64,000 nt of DNA, from assembly GCF_002097535.1 (NCBI RefSeq), contig NZ_CP020772.1, forward strand, positions 310,001 through 374,000, given 5' to 3'. This DNA is from Halobacillus mangrovi (lineage in GTDB: Bacteria; Bacillota; Bacilli; Bacillales; Halobacillaceae). Shown here in pieces: positions 17,483 to 26,098 of this stretch (position 1 is its first letter; every line of letters begins with the position of its first letter). Below the pieces are notes generated by a model, which had not been told where the DNA came from, ran no database searches, and saw only the letters and a list, made by a program, of their open reading frames with translations. A program made the translations under genes and the position numbers.

Positions 17483-19194
17483 TGCGTAAATCCATTGAAC
17501 GAAAAATTTTAATTCCCTTCTTACTCATTGTGCTGCTCCCAAGCTTGATTATCGGTGCGGTTTCCTTATGGTCGAGTTATCAGTCAGAAAAGGAATTGAA
17601 GCAAACGACGATCAACGAGAAGCTCCATAGCATTCATCAGTACACGAGGCTGTTACATGAGAGGGTCGAAAATGGCGAATTGGATGAATCTGCCGCGCAA
17701 TCGATGGTTCTCGAGCTTATTCAGGGTACGGAAGGTCTTTATGTTCAAAACGAGGTAGGGGAAGTCTATTACAACGGGGATTCGGTCTCGCATGATCAAT
17801 TAGACACCCTTTTAGCAGAGGAAAAATCAGGTTTCTTCCAGGAAAGAATCGTCCTCACAAAGAACCTGCCGGAATGGGGATGGAAGCTGTACCATCCTAT
17901 TGAACTTTCTTTTTATTCTGGCTCTCTCCTGGATATACAAAAATACACGTTGCTCATTAGTATCTTTACAGGGGTGATCGCTGTTCAGTTTACCATTCTG
18001 TTCGCTTATCATCTGTCCAAACCAATCAAAGATCTGGCTGCTTTTTGTAAGCGGGTGGCGAAAGGGGAGCCCATGACAGGTCTTGATATGGGAACCAGAA
18101 GGAAAGATGAAATTGGCGTACTCGCCACTTCATTAAAAGAAATGGTGTACACACTGGATGAACAGAAACAGCAAATTGATCGAATAAAGCACTTGAATGA
18201 AATGATTTTAAACAGCGTTCATGTCGGGATCGTTCTTGTCATCGAAAGAACCGAATTTCTTTATAATAATGCGGCAAAAGAGATCCTTCATAAGGATGAT
18301 GATTTACAGGAAAAAATAAATCACATGGTGGATCGGCGTTCGAAACAAAGGACGGAAGAGATCATCGAAAGCCATATTTCTGATGAGAAAGCTTTTTATG
18401 CCGTCAGCTATCAGGCGATTGGAACAACGGAACAGGATTTAGCGGTCATCACCTTTGAAGATATCACGAATCGAAGAAAATTGGAGCAGCGCGTGGAACG
18501 GATGTCACGCTTGGCCTCCCTGGGGGAAATGGCTTCTGGTATTGCGCATGAAATCCGAAACCCATTAGCGGGGATTAAAACGACCACCGAATTATTGATT
18601 CGACGACTGGATTTAAGCGATAAACAACTAGCCTTAGCAGAAAATATGCTGATCGACATCGATCGTGTGAATAAAACGATCACAACCACCCTGGATTTCG
18701 CGCGGCCCGTTGAATCGCCGCAGTCAAAAGTCATCGCAGACGAAAGCATCAAGTCCATCCTCTTACTTTTAAAGGATGTGGCGAAAGAAAAGAAGGTCAC
18801 GTTCAAGCATTGTGTTCATGATTTTGAAATGATGGTCAACCGTGACCAGCTGAGACAAATTCTTTTGAATATCATTATGAATGGCTTGAACGCCATGCCG
18901 GATGGCGGGGAATTAATCATTGATAGTCAAGCCTCTGCCCATGATGTAACGATAAGTATTACCGATACAGGGGTCGGAATGGATGAAGCGACCATCGAAA
19001 AAATCTTTGATCCCTTCTTTACGACACGATCAGAAGGGACAGGTTTGGGGCTCTCGATTGTCCATCAGTTAGTGGTCCAAAATAAAGGGGATATTGATGT
19101 AAGAAGCACGTTGCAAAAAGGAACCACGTTTATGATTAGTTTTTCCAAAGCGGAAGGAGGGAGCGAGCATGGCGATGAAAGTAGCGATCATTGA
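17479..19194 (+). CDS. membrane sensor histidine kinase (NtrB-like catalytic core)
   Basis: About 571 residues. It has a transmembrane segment near 7-30, an extracytoplasmic region of roughly 130 residues and a second transmembrane segment near 150-175. A HAMP-like linker (LSKPIKDLAAFCKRVAKGEP), a PAS-like region and the dimerisation domain with phospho-accepting His357 in SGIAHEIRNPLAGI follow. The HATPase has DTGVGMDEATIEKIFDPFFTT and GTGLGLSIVHQL. ATG 17479 was chosen because it has GGGGG 9 bases upstream and overlaps the symporter stop. It should phosphorylate the regulator encoded immediately after, whose gene it overlaps by 26 bases. Confidence 0.92.
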   Translation: MMRKSIERKILIPFLLIVLLPSLIIGAVSLWSSYQSEKELKQTTINEKLHSIHQYTRLLHERVENGELDESAAQSMVLELIQGTEGLYVQNEVGEVYYNGDSVSHDQLDTLLAEEKSGFFQERIVLTKNLPEWGWKLYHPIELSFYSGSLLDIQKYTLLISIFTGVIAVQFTILFAYHLSKPIKDLAAFCKRVAKGEPMTGLDMGTRRKDEIGVLATSLKEMVYTLDEQKQQIDRIKHLNEMILNSVHVGIVLVIERTEFLYNNAAKEILHKDDDLQEKINHMVDRRSKQRTEEIIESHISDEKAFYAVSYQAIGTTEQDLAVITFEDITNRRKLEQRVERMSRLASLGEMASGIAHEIRNPLAGIKTTTELLIRRLDLSDKQLALAENMLIDIDRVNKTITTTLDFARPVESPQSKVIADESIKSILLLLKDVAKEKKVTFKHCVHDFEMMVNRDQLRQILLNIIMNGLNAMPDGGELIIDSQASAHDVTISITDTGVGMDEATIEKIFDPFFTTRSEGTGLGLSIVHQLVVQNKGDIDVRSTLQKGTTFMISFSKAEGGSEHGDESSDH

Positions 19195-20545
19195 TGATGA
19201 AACGACGCTTCGGTTAACACTTGAGATGTTTCTAGAGGATGAGGGGTATGAAGTGAGAACAGCATCGACGTTGGAAGAAGGCTGGACGATCATTGATCAA
19301 TTTCACCCCCACATCACGCTTCTCGATATTCGTCTGCCGGATGGAAATGGTCTCGATTCTTTACTCGATTGGAAAGAGCAGTTTCCTCACATGGCTGTGA
19401 TTATGCTGACGGCCTATGGGGATGCCAAAACCGCTGTTCGAGCGATGAAGGAAGGGGCATTCGATTATTTAACGAAGCCTTTTGAGCTTGAAGAGCTTAA
19501 AGTGACGCTTGAGAAGTGGAACAAACAGCATCATTTAGAGAAAGAAGTCGAGCGATACAGAGAAGAAGAGCGCAGAACGAACCCAGTCCGCATGATCGGT
19601 TCCAGTGACCCGATCAATGAACTTCGGGCGAAAATCTCTCTCATAGCGGAGAGCGATAACACGACCGTTTTAGTTCGAGGGGAGACGGGTACTGGAAAGG
19701 AGCTTGTTGCGAGAAGCATTCATCAGCAAAGCAGCCGACACGCGGGACCATTTGTTGCGGTGAACTGTGCAAGTATCCCTGCGGATTTGATCGAAGTGGA
19801 ATTATTCGGAAGAGAAAAAGGGAATCACGCGGTTCACCCGGAGGCTAAGGTCGGGTTAATGGAATGGGCGGATGGAGGGACGCTGTTTCTGGATGAAGTC
19901 GGCGACCTTTCTCTCGATTTACAAGTGAAGCTGCTCCGTTTCCTTGAGGATAAAAAGATTAAGCGGGTAGGCAGTGTCCATGACGTTGAAGTCGATGTCC
20001 GAGTCATCGCGGCCACCAACCGCTCCCTGGAAGAAATGATTCAAGACAAGGAATTCCGTTCAGATCTCTACTACCGATTGAACGTCGTACCGATCCAGCT
20101 GTCTCCTCTCAGAAAGAGGGGCAAGGATATTATTCGCCTGACGGAGCACTTCCTGAATGAATTTTGCCAGCAGATGAGTAAAGAAGTCCCTGTGCTTAAG
20201 GAAGATGCCAAAAAGCGCTTGTTAAACTACAGCTGGCCTGGTAATGTAAGAGAATTGAAAAATTCGGTGGAGCGGCTTGCGATCCTGCATCAAAAAAAGG
20301 AACTGTCTGCCCACCATTTGGATTTTTTAAGTCCCGTTGAAGCTCCTTCTGAACCATCGGATTACGACAAGGATATCGAGTTTACGGAACAGTTCTCCCT
20401 GGAAGATTACCTGGAACGGATCGAGAAGGAATATATTGAAAAAGCGATCCAGGAGTCAAAGTGGAACATTACACAGGCTGGAAAACGGTTGGGTATCAGC
20501 CGGTATGCCTTGCAGCGAAGAATCGATAAGTATGATATAACTTAA
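19169..20545 (+). CDS. NtrC-family response regulator lacking the GAFTGA loop
   Basis: A 458-residue protein with receiver domain (phospho-acceptor Asp53 in LLDIRLPDG), an AAA+ domain with Walker A GETGTGKE at 171-178 and Walker B GGTLFLDEVGD, and a Fis-type C-terminal helix-turn-helix (NITQAGKRLGISRYALQRRI). After ELFGREKG, where sigma-54 activators carry GAFTGA, the sequence is GNHAVHP (218-224). GAFTGA contacts sigma-54, so this regulator is unlikely to open sigma-54 promoters in the usual way. The promoter of the operon directly downstream looks like a sigma-A type. Similar losses are known, for example in Rhodobacter capsulatus NtrC and TyrR. Target genes may be the downstream transporter/pxp operon. 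Confidence 0.92.
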   Translation: MAMKVAIIDDETTLRLTLEMFLEDEGYEVRTASTLEEGWTIIDQFHPHITLLDIRLPDGNGLDSLLDWKEQFPHMAVIMLTAYGDAKTAVRAMKEGAFDYLTKPFELEELKVTLEKWNKQHHLEKEVERYREEERRTNPVRMIGSSDPINELRAKISLIAESDNTTVLVRGETGTGKELVARSIHQQSSRHAGPFVAVNCASIPADLIEVELFGREKGNHAVHPEAKVGLMEWADGGTLFLDEVGDLSLDLQVKLLRFLEDKKIKRVGSVHDVEVDVRVIAATNRSLEEMIQDKEFRSDLYYRLNVVPIQLSPLRKRGKDIIRLTEHFLNEFCQQMSKEVPVLKEDAKKRLLNYSWPGNVRELKNSVERLAILHQKKELSAHHLDFLSPVEAPSEPSDYDKDIEFTEQFSLEDYLERIEKEYIEKAIQESKWNITQAGKRLGISRYALQRRIDKYDIT

Positions 20546-20560
20546 AAAAACAACTGTGCG

Positions 20561-20588
20561 AAACCGCCCGATATGGGCGGTTTTTTTG
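20561..20588 (+). terminator. terminator of the two-component operon
   Basis: AAACCGCCC (20561-20569) pairs with GGGCGGTTT (20575-20583), followed by TTTT. Confidence 0.9.
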
Positions 20589-20597
20589 TGCGGAATC

Positions 20598-20627
20598 TTG
20601 TAATAAATTCTGAAAATTTAGTGATAT
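20598..20627 (+). promoter_or_regulatory. promoter with CodY-like box upstream of the pxp operon
   Basis: TTGTAA (20598-20603), 18-base spacer, TGATAT (20622-20627). The spacer contains TAAATTCTGAAAATT (20604-20618), 12 of 15 matches to the CodY consensus. No TGGCAC-N5-TTGCA sigma-54 element is visible in the gap. Repression by CodY in amino-acid-rich medium would suit a 5-oxoproline pathway; this is inference. Confidence 0.5.
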
Positions 20628-20683
20628 CGTAGAAGTAAGAGATAAAACGTTCTCAAAAAAACAAGGAAAGTAGGAGGAATAGG

Positions 20684-21931
20684 ATGGGATTAAGAAAAGA
20701 ACAAATGCCAGAGACGTTGGAGCACAGTCCCCAGCAGGAAGTAAAGAAGAAGAGTAAGTGGGGAGTCATTCTTGGTGCCGCGTTTCTGATGGGATCTTCA
20801 GCCATTGGACCTGGATTTCTAACTCAAACGGCCGTATTTACGGAACAATTGATGGCCAGTTTTGGATTTGTCATTTTAATGTCGATCATTCTTGATATTG
20901 GTGTTCAGGCAAATATTTGGAGAATCATTGCCGTTTCGAAAAAAAGAGGACAGGACATCGCAAATATGGTCCTACCAGGCCTCGGTTATTTCCTTGCGTT
21001 TGCCGTCGCTCTTGGCGGACTTGCCTTTAATATCGGAAACGTCGGTGGTGCCGGTCTCGGTATGAACGTCCTGTTTGGCATCGACCCTCGTATCGGAGCA
21101 GCCATCACTGGGGCCATCGCCATCGGTGTCTTTTTATCCAAAGAAGCTGGTGTCGCGATGGACAAAATCGCCCGTGTTTTAGGGGGCGCCATGATCTTGC
21201 TCACCCTCTACGTCGCCTTTCAAAGTAATCCTCCAGTCGGGGATGCTATTACTCACACCTTTGCCCCGGATCGAATCGATGTGTTTTCCATCATTACGTT
21301 AGTAGGTGGAACCGTTGGAGGCTATATCACGTTTGCCGGAGGCCATAGACTGCTCGATGCAGGGGTATCCGGAAAAGAAAACCTTCATCAGGTAACGAAA
21401 AGCTCTGTTTCAGGAATTTTAATTGCATCGGTCATGCGGATTTTCTTGTTCCTTGCCGTTTTAGGTGTTGTCGTGACTGGTTTCACACTAGATCCAGCCA
21501 ACCCACCGGCATCTGTCTTCCAGGAAGCAGCCGGGACGATCGGGTACAAAATGTTCGGCATTGTCCTTTGGGCAGCTGGGATCACATCGGTCATCGGAGC
21601 GGCTTATACGTCCGTCTCTTTCCTAAAAACATTATCCAAAAAAATCGCTAACCATGAGAAGGCTGTCACACTTGGTTTCATTATCGTCTCGACCATTATC
21701 TTTGCGTTCATTGGAAAACCAGTATTACTGCTGATCCTAGCCGGTGCGTTCAACGGATTGATTTTGCCGATCGCGTTAGGAACGTTATTGATCGCTGCCT
21801 ACAAAAAATCGATTGTGGGAGATTACAAACACCCGCTCTGGTTAACGATTTTCGGCGGTATCGTATTTATGCTAACGGCTTACTTAGCGGTCGTTACGTT
21901 AATCAACAAGATTCCACAGCTATTATCTTAA
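20684..21931 (+). CDS. NRAMP-like transporter of the pxp/kip locus (YcsG type)
   Basis: A 415-residue polytopic membrane protein with about eleven hydrophobic segments. Segments such as GSSAIGPGFLTQTAVFTEQ and VVGA-like glycine-rich helices match the YcsG branch of the NRAMP family. In Bacillus subtilis ycsG sits in the ycsF-ycsG-kipI-kipA operon, as here beside kipI and kipA. Its substrate could be a metal ion or, from context, 5-oxoproline; the sequence does not decide. TAGGAGGAATAGG precedes the ATG. Confidence 0.85.
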   Translation: MGLRKEQMPETLEHSPQQEVKKKSKWGVILGAAFLMGSSAIGPGFLTQTAVFTEQLMASFGFVILMSIILDIGVQANIWRIIAVSKKRGQDIANMVLPGLGYFLAFAVALGGLAFNIGNVGGAGLGMNVLFGIDPRIGAAITGAIAIGVFLSKEAGVAMDKIARVLGGAMILLTLYVAFQSNPPVGDAITHTFAPDRIDVFSIITLVGGTVGGYITFAGGHRLLDAGVSGKENLHQVTKSSVSGILIASVMRIFLFLAVLGVVVTGFTLDPANPPASVFQEAAGTIGYKMFGIVLWAAGITSVIGAAYTSVSFLKTLSKKIANHEKAVTLGFIIVSTIIFAFIGKPVLLLILAGAFNGLILPIALGTLLIAAYKKSIVGDYKHPLWLTIFGGIVFMLTAYLAVVTLINKIPQLLS

Positions 21932-21949
21932 GGTGAAGGAGGGACGAAG

Positions 21950-22690
21950 ATGAAGCTAACGTATCATGCCCTTGGCGATACAGGGATGCAAATCGTCTTT
22001 GGCAGTGAGATTTCTGAACAGACCAATCAGTCGATCCGAATGGTTGCTGATGAATTGAAGCAGCACCCGATTGAAGGGGTGGTGGAATGGGTGCCGGCGT
22101 ATACGACATTAACCCTCTATTACCAGCCAAGCGTCGTAACCTATGACGAGTTACAAGCAAAAATCACAGACCTCTATGAGGTGCTTCAGGAGCAAAAAGG
22201 ATCCGTATCTGATTCTCTTGCCTTTCTCCTTCCTACGTACTATGGAGGGGAGACGGGTGAAGACTTGTCTGTCGTCGCTGAACAGAACGGGTTGAGTGAA
22301 GAAGACGTCGTGCACATTCATTCAAGTCAGGATTATCTCATTTACATGATGGGCTTTGTTCCAGGGTTCCCTTATTTAGGAGGCATGTCTGAGAAGATTG
22401 CCACACCAAGGCGTGGAGACCCTCGTCCTGAGATTGCCCCGGGATCTGTCGGAATCGCCGGCAGCCAAACGGGCGTCTATCCGTTGAAATCTCCGGGTGG
22501 CTGGCAGCTCATCGGGCAGACGCCTGTGAAATTATATGACCCCGATAAGGAACAGCCGATTTTATTGGAATCCGGAAGCTACATCCGGTTTGTTCCTATC
22601 AGTAAACAGGAATTCGATGAAATCGAGAGCGCTGTCGAGCGCGGGGAGTATACCGTTCAAACGGAAGAGAAGAAGGGAGTCCCTTCATGA
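21950..22690 (+). CDS. pxpB: 5-oxoprolinase subunit B (KipI type)
   Basis: A 246-residue allophanate-hydrolase-subunit-1/KipI protein. The signature FVPGFPYLGGM and ATPRRGDPRPEIAPGSVGIAGSQTGVYPLKSPGGWQLIG are conserved, ending in the cyclophilin-like fold. With PxpA and PxpC it cleaves 5-oxoproline to glutamate using ATP; older work describes KipI as an inhibitor of sporulation kinase A. GAAGGAGGGACGAAG precedes the start. The stop overlaps an ATGA that opens a 23-codon frame leading into pxpC. Confidence 0.92.
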   Translation: MKLTYHALGDTGMQIVFGSEISEQTNQSIRMVADELKQHPIEGVVEWVPAYTTLTLYYQPSVVTYDELQAKITDLYEVLQEQKGSVSDSLAFLLPTYYGGETGEDLSVVAEQNGLSEEDVVHIHSSQDYLIYMMGFVPGFPYLGGMSEKIATPRRGDPRPEIAPGSVGIAGSQTGVYPLKSPGGWQLIGQTPVKLYDPDKEQPILLESGSYIRFVPISKQEFDEIESAVERGEYTVQTEEKKGVPS

Positions 22691-22758
22691 CATTCATTGA
22701 TTGGAACGGCGAGATAGGAACTAAGATTCTGCTTGTTGGAGTGAACGCATATGTCTAA
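22687..22758 (+). CDS. 23-codon coupling frame between pxpB and pxpC
   Basis: ATG of an ATGA overlap with the pxpB stop opens MTFIDWNGEIGTKILLVGV..., which ends 8 bases inside pxpC. It may merely carry ribosomes across the gap. IDWNGEIG faintly resembles the N-terminal start of PxpA (VDLNCDLGE-like), so a remnant of a lost pxpA is possible but weakly supported. Confidence 0.3.
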   Translation: MTFIDWNGEIGTKILLVGVNAYV

Positions 22759-23710
22759 TCCAGTATTTAAAATTGTCAAACCCGGCCTGCTCACGACAAT
22801 TCAGGATGAGGGGAGATTCGGGTACCAGCAATATGGGATCGTCGCTTCAGGTGCCATGGATCCGTATGCGCTGAAGATGGCTAATTTCTTAGTCGGAAAT
22901 GAAGGTCACGAAGCGGCGATCGAAGTGACGGTGATGGGTCCGGAGATCGAGGTCCTTGGAGAAGCGACCCTTGCCATTTGTGGAGGAGATCTATCGCCGA
23001 AGTTGAACGGTGAAAAGGTACCGACCTGGAAAAGCTTTGACGTGAAAGAAGGAGACCGGCTTCAATTTGGGCAGCCGGTTCAGGGAGCGAGAGCGTATAT
23101 CAGCGTGGCCGGTGGCTTTGATCTCCCTGTTGTGATGGGAAGTAAATCGACGTATTTGAAAGCAGAGATCGGCGGTTATGAAGGACGTGCTTTAGCCAAA
23201 GGCGATGTGCTTTCAAAAATCGGCAACCAAAAAGCCGTAACCGGTCGAGCGCTCCATCACGATGAAATCCCTGATTACACGCGTGACATGGAAATCCGTG
23301 TCGTACCGGGACCTCACCTGGATGCGTTTACCGAGTCTTCCCTGGACACTTTCCTGTCTTCGGAGTATGCAGTGACGCCACAATCGGACCGGATGGGGTT
23401 CAGGCTGAAAGGGCCGAAGCTTGAGCATGAGACTTCAGCCGATATTATCTCAGAAGCGATTCCGCTCGGCGGCATTCAAGTCCCGGCGAGTGGTGACCCC
23501 ATTATTCTAATGGCGGAGCGTCAGACAACAGGCGGATATACAAGGATCGCCACCGTCATATCCAGTGACATCCCTTACCTGGCCCAGGCGATGCCTGGCA
23601 GTCACATCCGTTTCCGTGAGGTGACCGTCGAAGAAGCCCAGCAGCTTTCTAATGAGAAGGAACGGTTTATTCGTACATTAGAAAAAGTATCTCGCGTAGG
23701 CAGAACGTAA
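22751..23710 (+). CDS. pxpC: 5-oxoprolinase subunit C (KipA type)
   Basis: A 319-residue allophanate-hydrolase-subunit-2/KipA protein. The start VKPGLLTTIQDEGRFGYQQYG, the middle GGFDLPVVMGSKSTY and the late EAIPLGGIQVPASGDPIILMAERQTTGGYTRIA are family signatures. It works with PxpB in ATP-dependent 5-oxoproline cleavage. The same fold appears fused inside the guanidine/urea carboxylase at 55583-59221. A biotin carrier follows after 13 bases. Confidence 0.93.
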   Translation: MSNPVFKIVKPGLLTTIQDEGRFGYQQYGIVASGAMDPYALKMANFLVGNEGHEAAIEVTVMGPEIEVLGEATLAICGGDLSPKLNGEKVPTWKSFDVKEGDRLQFGQPVQGARAYISVAGGFDLPVVMGSKSTYLKAEIGGYEGRALAKGDVLSKIGNQKAVTGRALHHDEIPDYTRDMEIRVVPGPHLDAFTESSLDTFLSSEYAVTPQSDRMGFRLKGPKLEHETSADIISEAIPLGGIQVPASGDPIILMAERQTTGGYTRIATVISSDIPYLAQAMPGSHIRFREVTVEEAQQLSNEKERFIRTLEKVSRVGRT

Positions 23711-23723
23711 AGGAGAATGTATC

Positions 23724-24203
23724 ATGTTAAATTCAAAAGAAATCATCGACATTATTAACCATGTGAACGGTTCAACCGTGGATGGCGTTCATTATGAGCA
23801 TAAGGATTTCGTTTTAAAGGTAACCAATCAAGGCTCAGGCAAAAAAGAAGGTACCAAACAGGAGAAGCCGGTGAGCCGTCCTGTTCAGAAGGAGGAAGAA
23901 AAGCCTCACGAAGCACAATCTCCGGATGACTCCCGCAAGGAATCCACCAAAAATGAACTGGACACACATACGATTACCGCTTCGATGGTTGGCGTGTTTT
24001 ATGATACCCCGTCTCCTGATGAGCCTGCCTTCATCCAGGAAGGAGATACCGTGGACGAGGATACCGTCGTCTGTGTGTTAGAAGCCATGAAAATGTTCAA
24101 TGACGTTCATGCCGACGTGAAAGGTACGGTAAAGGAAATCCTTGTGAATAACGGAGAGCTTGTTGAATTCGGACAACCGTTATTTGTCGTGGAACCAGCA
24201 TGA
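23724..24203 (+). CDS. accB: biotin carboxyl carrier protein of the pxp locus
   Basis: A 159-residue biotinyl-carrier protein. The C-terminal lipoyl-like domain has VCVLEAMKMFNDVHADVKG with the biotin-accepting Lys123, preceded by a charged Glu/Lys/Pro linker (about 35-80). It could be a second AccB, or could serve a dedicated carboxylase made with the biotin carboxylase next door. Location inside a pxp operon points to the pathway-specific role. AAAGGAG precedes the start. Confidence 0.9.
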   Translation: MLNSKEIIDIINHVNGSTVDGVHYEHKDFVLKVTNQGSGKKEGTKQEKPVSRPVQKEEEKPHEAQSPDDSRKESTKNELDTHTITASMVGVFYDTPSPDEPAFIQEGDTVDEDTVVCVLEAMKMFNDVHADVKGTVKEILVNNGELVEFGQPLFVVEPA

Positions 24204-24217
24204 AGGAGGGGTGTGCT

Positions 24218-25567
24218 ATGGGAATCAAGAAAGTGTTAGTGGCGAATCGGGGCGAAATCGCGGTTCGGATCATCCGGGCCTGCCATGAATTAAACATGGA
24301 GGCGGTCGCTATCTACTCAGAAGCAGACAAGGATGCTCTTCATGTGCAGCTGGCAGATGAAAGCTATTGCATCGGGAAGGCCTCTTCGACCGAGAGCTAC
24401 TTGAACGTCGCCAACATCATGACCGTTGCCTTAAATGCCGACGTTGATGCCATCCACCCCGGTTATGGGTTTCTGTCAGAAAATGCTCAGTTTGCTGAGA
24501 TTTGCGAGGACAACGATGTGATTTTCGTTGGACCGAGTAAGCGAGCGATTCAGCAAATGGGAATGAAGGATGTTGCGAGAGAAACGATGGAAAAAGCCAA
24601 TGTCCCCATTGTTCCTGGATCGGATGGAATCGTTCAAAGCAACGAAGAAGCGACGCGCCTTGCTCACGACATCGGCTTTCCGGTGATTATCAAAGCCGCA
24701 TCCGGCGGGGGTGGAAAAGGCATTCGTGTTGTTGAAAAAGAGGAAGAACTGACCAAGGCGCTGAACGTCACCAAACAAGAAGCAGAAAAAGCGTTCGGGA
24801 ATCCAGGGGTTTATATTGAGAAGTTCATCGAAGATTTCAGACATATCGAAATTCAGGTTCTCGGCGATCGTTATGGTAATGTCATTCACCTCGGGGAAAG
24901 AGACTGCTCGATCCAGCGCAACATGCAAAAGCTCGTTGAAGAAACGCCGTCCCCTGCACTAAGTGAAGCGGTACGTGCGCAAATGGGAGAAGCAGCCGTG
25001 CGTGCGGCCAAAGCGGTCGACTACACAGGAGCCGGCACCATCGAATTCATTTATGATCACACCGGTAACTTTTATTTCATGGAGATGAATACAAGGATTC
25101 AAGTGGAGCACCCCGTGACGGAAATGGTAACAGGGATCGATCTCGTCAAAGAACAATTGAACGTAGCTAATGGTCAACCGCTGTCCTATCAACAAGAAGA
25201 TGTTGTTCTGAATGGCTGGTCCATGGAATGCCGGATTAACGCTGAAGATCCTTCCAACGGATTCATGCCATCCGCGGGGAAAGTCGATACCTACATCCCT
25301 CCAGGAGGCTTTGGCGTCCGCGTCGACTCTGCCGTCTATCAAGGCTACAGCATTCCTCCGTTTTACGATTCGATGGTTGCGAAATTAATTACTTATGGAG
25401 AGACTCGTGAGGAAGCACGAGCCCGAATGAAACGGGCTCTGAGAGAATTTAAAGTCTCCGGTATTCATACAACGATTGATTTTCATAGAAACTTGTTAAC
25501 TCATGAGAAGTTCATCGAGGGAGATTTTAATACGAAGTTTCTAGAGTTGCATGAAGTTAAAGGTTGA
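24218..25567 (+). CDS. accC: biotin carboxylase of the pxp locus
   Basis: About 449 residues, full length for biotin carboxylase. It begins IKKVLVANRGEIAVRIIRAC, has the ATP-grasp loop KAASGGGGKGIRVV and the active-site stretch EMNTRIQVEHPVTEM. It loads carboxyl groups on biotin using ATP and bicarbonate. I chose ATG 24218 because AAGGAGGGG lies 6 bases upstream; the in-frame ATG at 24200 overlapping the carrier stop lacks such a site. No carboxyltransferase gene of the acetyl-CoA type is nearby, so PxpB/PxpC-like folds may be its partners. Confidence 0.93.
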   Translation: MGIKKVLVANRGEIAVRIIRACHELNMEAVAIYSEADKDALHVQLADESYCIGKASSTESYLNVANIMTVALNADVDAIHPGYGFLSENAQFAEICEDNDVIFVGPSKRAIQQMGMKDVARETMEKANVPIVPGSDGIVQSNEEATRLAHDIGFPVIIKAASGGGGKGIRVVEKEEELTKALNVTKQEAEKAFGNPGVYIEKFIEDFRHIEIQVLGDRYGNVIHLGERDCSIQRNMQKLVEETPSPALSEAVRAQMGEAAVRAAKAVDYTGAGTIEFIYDHTGNFYFMEMNTRIQVEHPVTEMVTGIDLVKEQLNVANGQPLSYQQEDVVLNGWSMECRINAEDPSNGFMPSAGKVDTYIPPGGFGVRVDSAVYQGYSIPPFYDSMVAKLITYGETREEARARMKRALREFKVSGIHTTIDFHRNLLTHEKFIEGDFNTKFLELHEVKG

Positions 25568-25582
25568 ATCCATAGAATGATC

Positions 25583-25615
25583 AAAGCCCTCAGGACTAGC
25601 CTGAGGGCTTTACTT
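25583..25615 (+). terminator. terminator of the pxp operon
   Basis: AAAGCCCTCAGG (25583-25594) pairs perfectly with CCTGAGGGCTTT (25600-25611). It is nearly the same hairpin as at 15944. Confidence 0.88.
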
Positions 25616-25616
25616 G

Positions 25617-25967
25617 TTAGCTTCGGGATTGCCGCAGGAAACGAGGGTAAGAGACTAATGCCAGAATTCCGCCCGCGACTCCAGCCACAATCAGGATTAT
25701 TAGATTCAGCCAGATATCAGACACGCCTCCATCAGATAGAATGACCTCTTTGTATCCCTGCAGTGCCCAGTACTGAGGCAAAGCTTTACTGATGTTCTGA
25801 ACGACCTCCGGTATAAACTCAACCGGCATCCATAAGCCGCCTAAGAGCACACCTCCTAAGGCAAGAATCAGCGTTATGGCAACCTCCATATTTTCCGTTC
25901 TCACAATCACAGCCATCGCCATGTCCCACCAGGTCGCGATAAAAGCCCACGCCAGAGAGAGCAACCG
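25617..25967 (-). pseudogene. ABC-2 type permease, C-terminal fragment
   Basis: 115 codons with three hydrophobic segments and the motif GGVLLGGLWMPVEFIPEVVQNISKALPQYWALQGY, typical of the end of ABC-2 permeases (drug or lipid exporters). Family members are three times longer, and an in-frame stop lies 14 bases before the fragment, so the 5' part is gone. A decayed ATP-binding partner lies at 28760-29067 on the same strand beyond rlmH. The two are probably pieces of one transporter broken by the rlmH-linked rearrangement. Confidence 0.75.
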
Positions 25968-26098
25968 GGTATCCGAGCGGACCTAAAGTGACTCTTATCG
26001 TATCCCAGAGATTATAGGATTCAGAATTTTAAAAAATCAAAGACCATGTGAGACATGATAAAATGAAAGCAACAATAGTTGTATGGAGGAAACGGATT

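Noticed and set aside
20588-20683. Sigma-54 promoter before the NRAMP-like gene
   Set aside because: No GG and GC elements at the required spacing; a sigma-A-like pair fits better, consistent with the regulator lacking GAFTGA.
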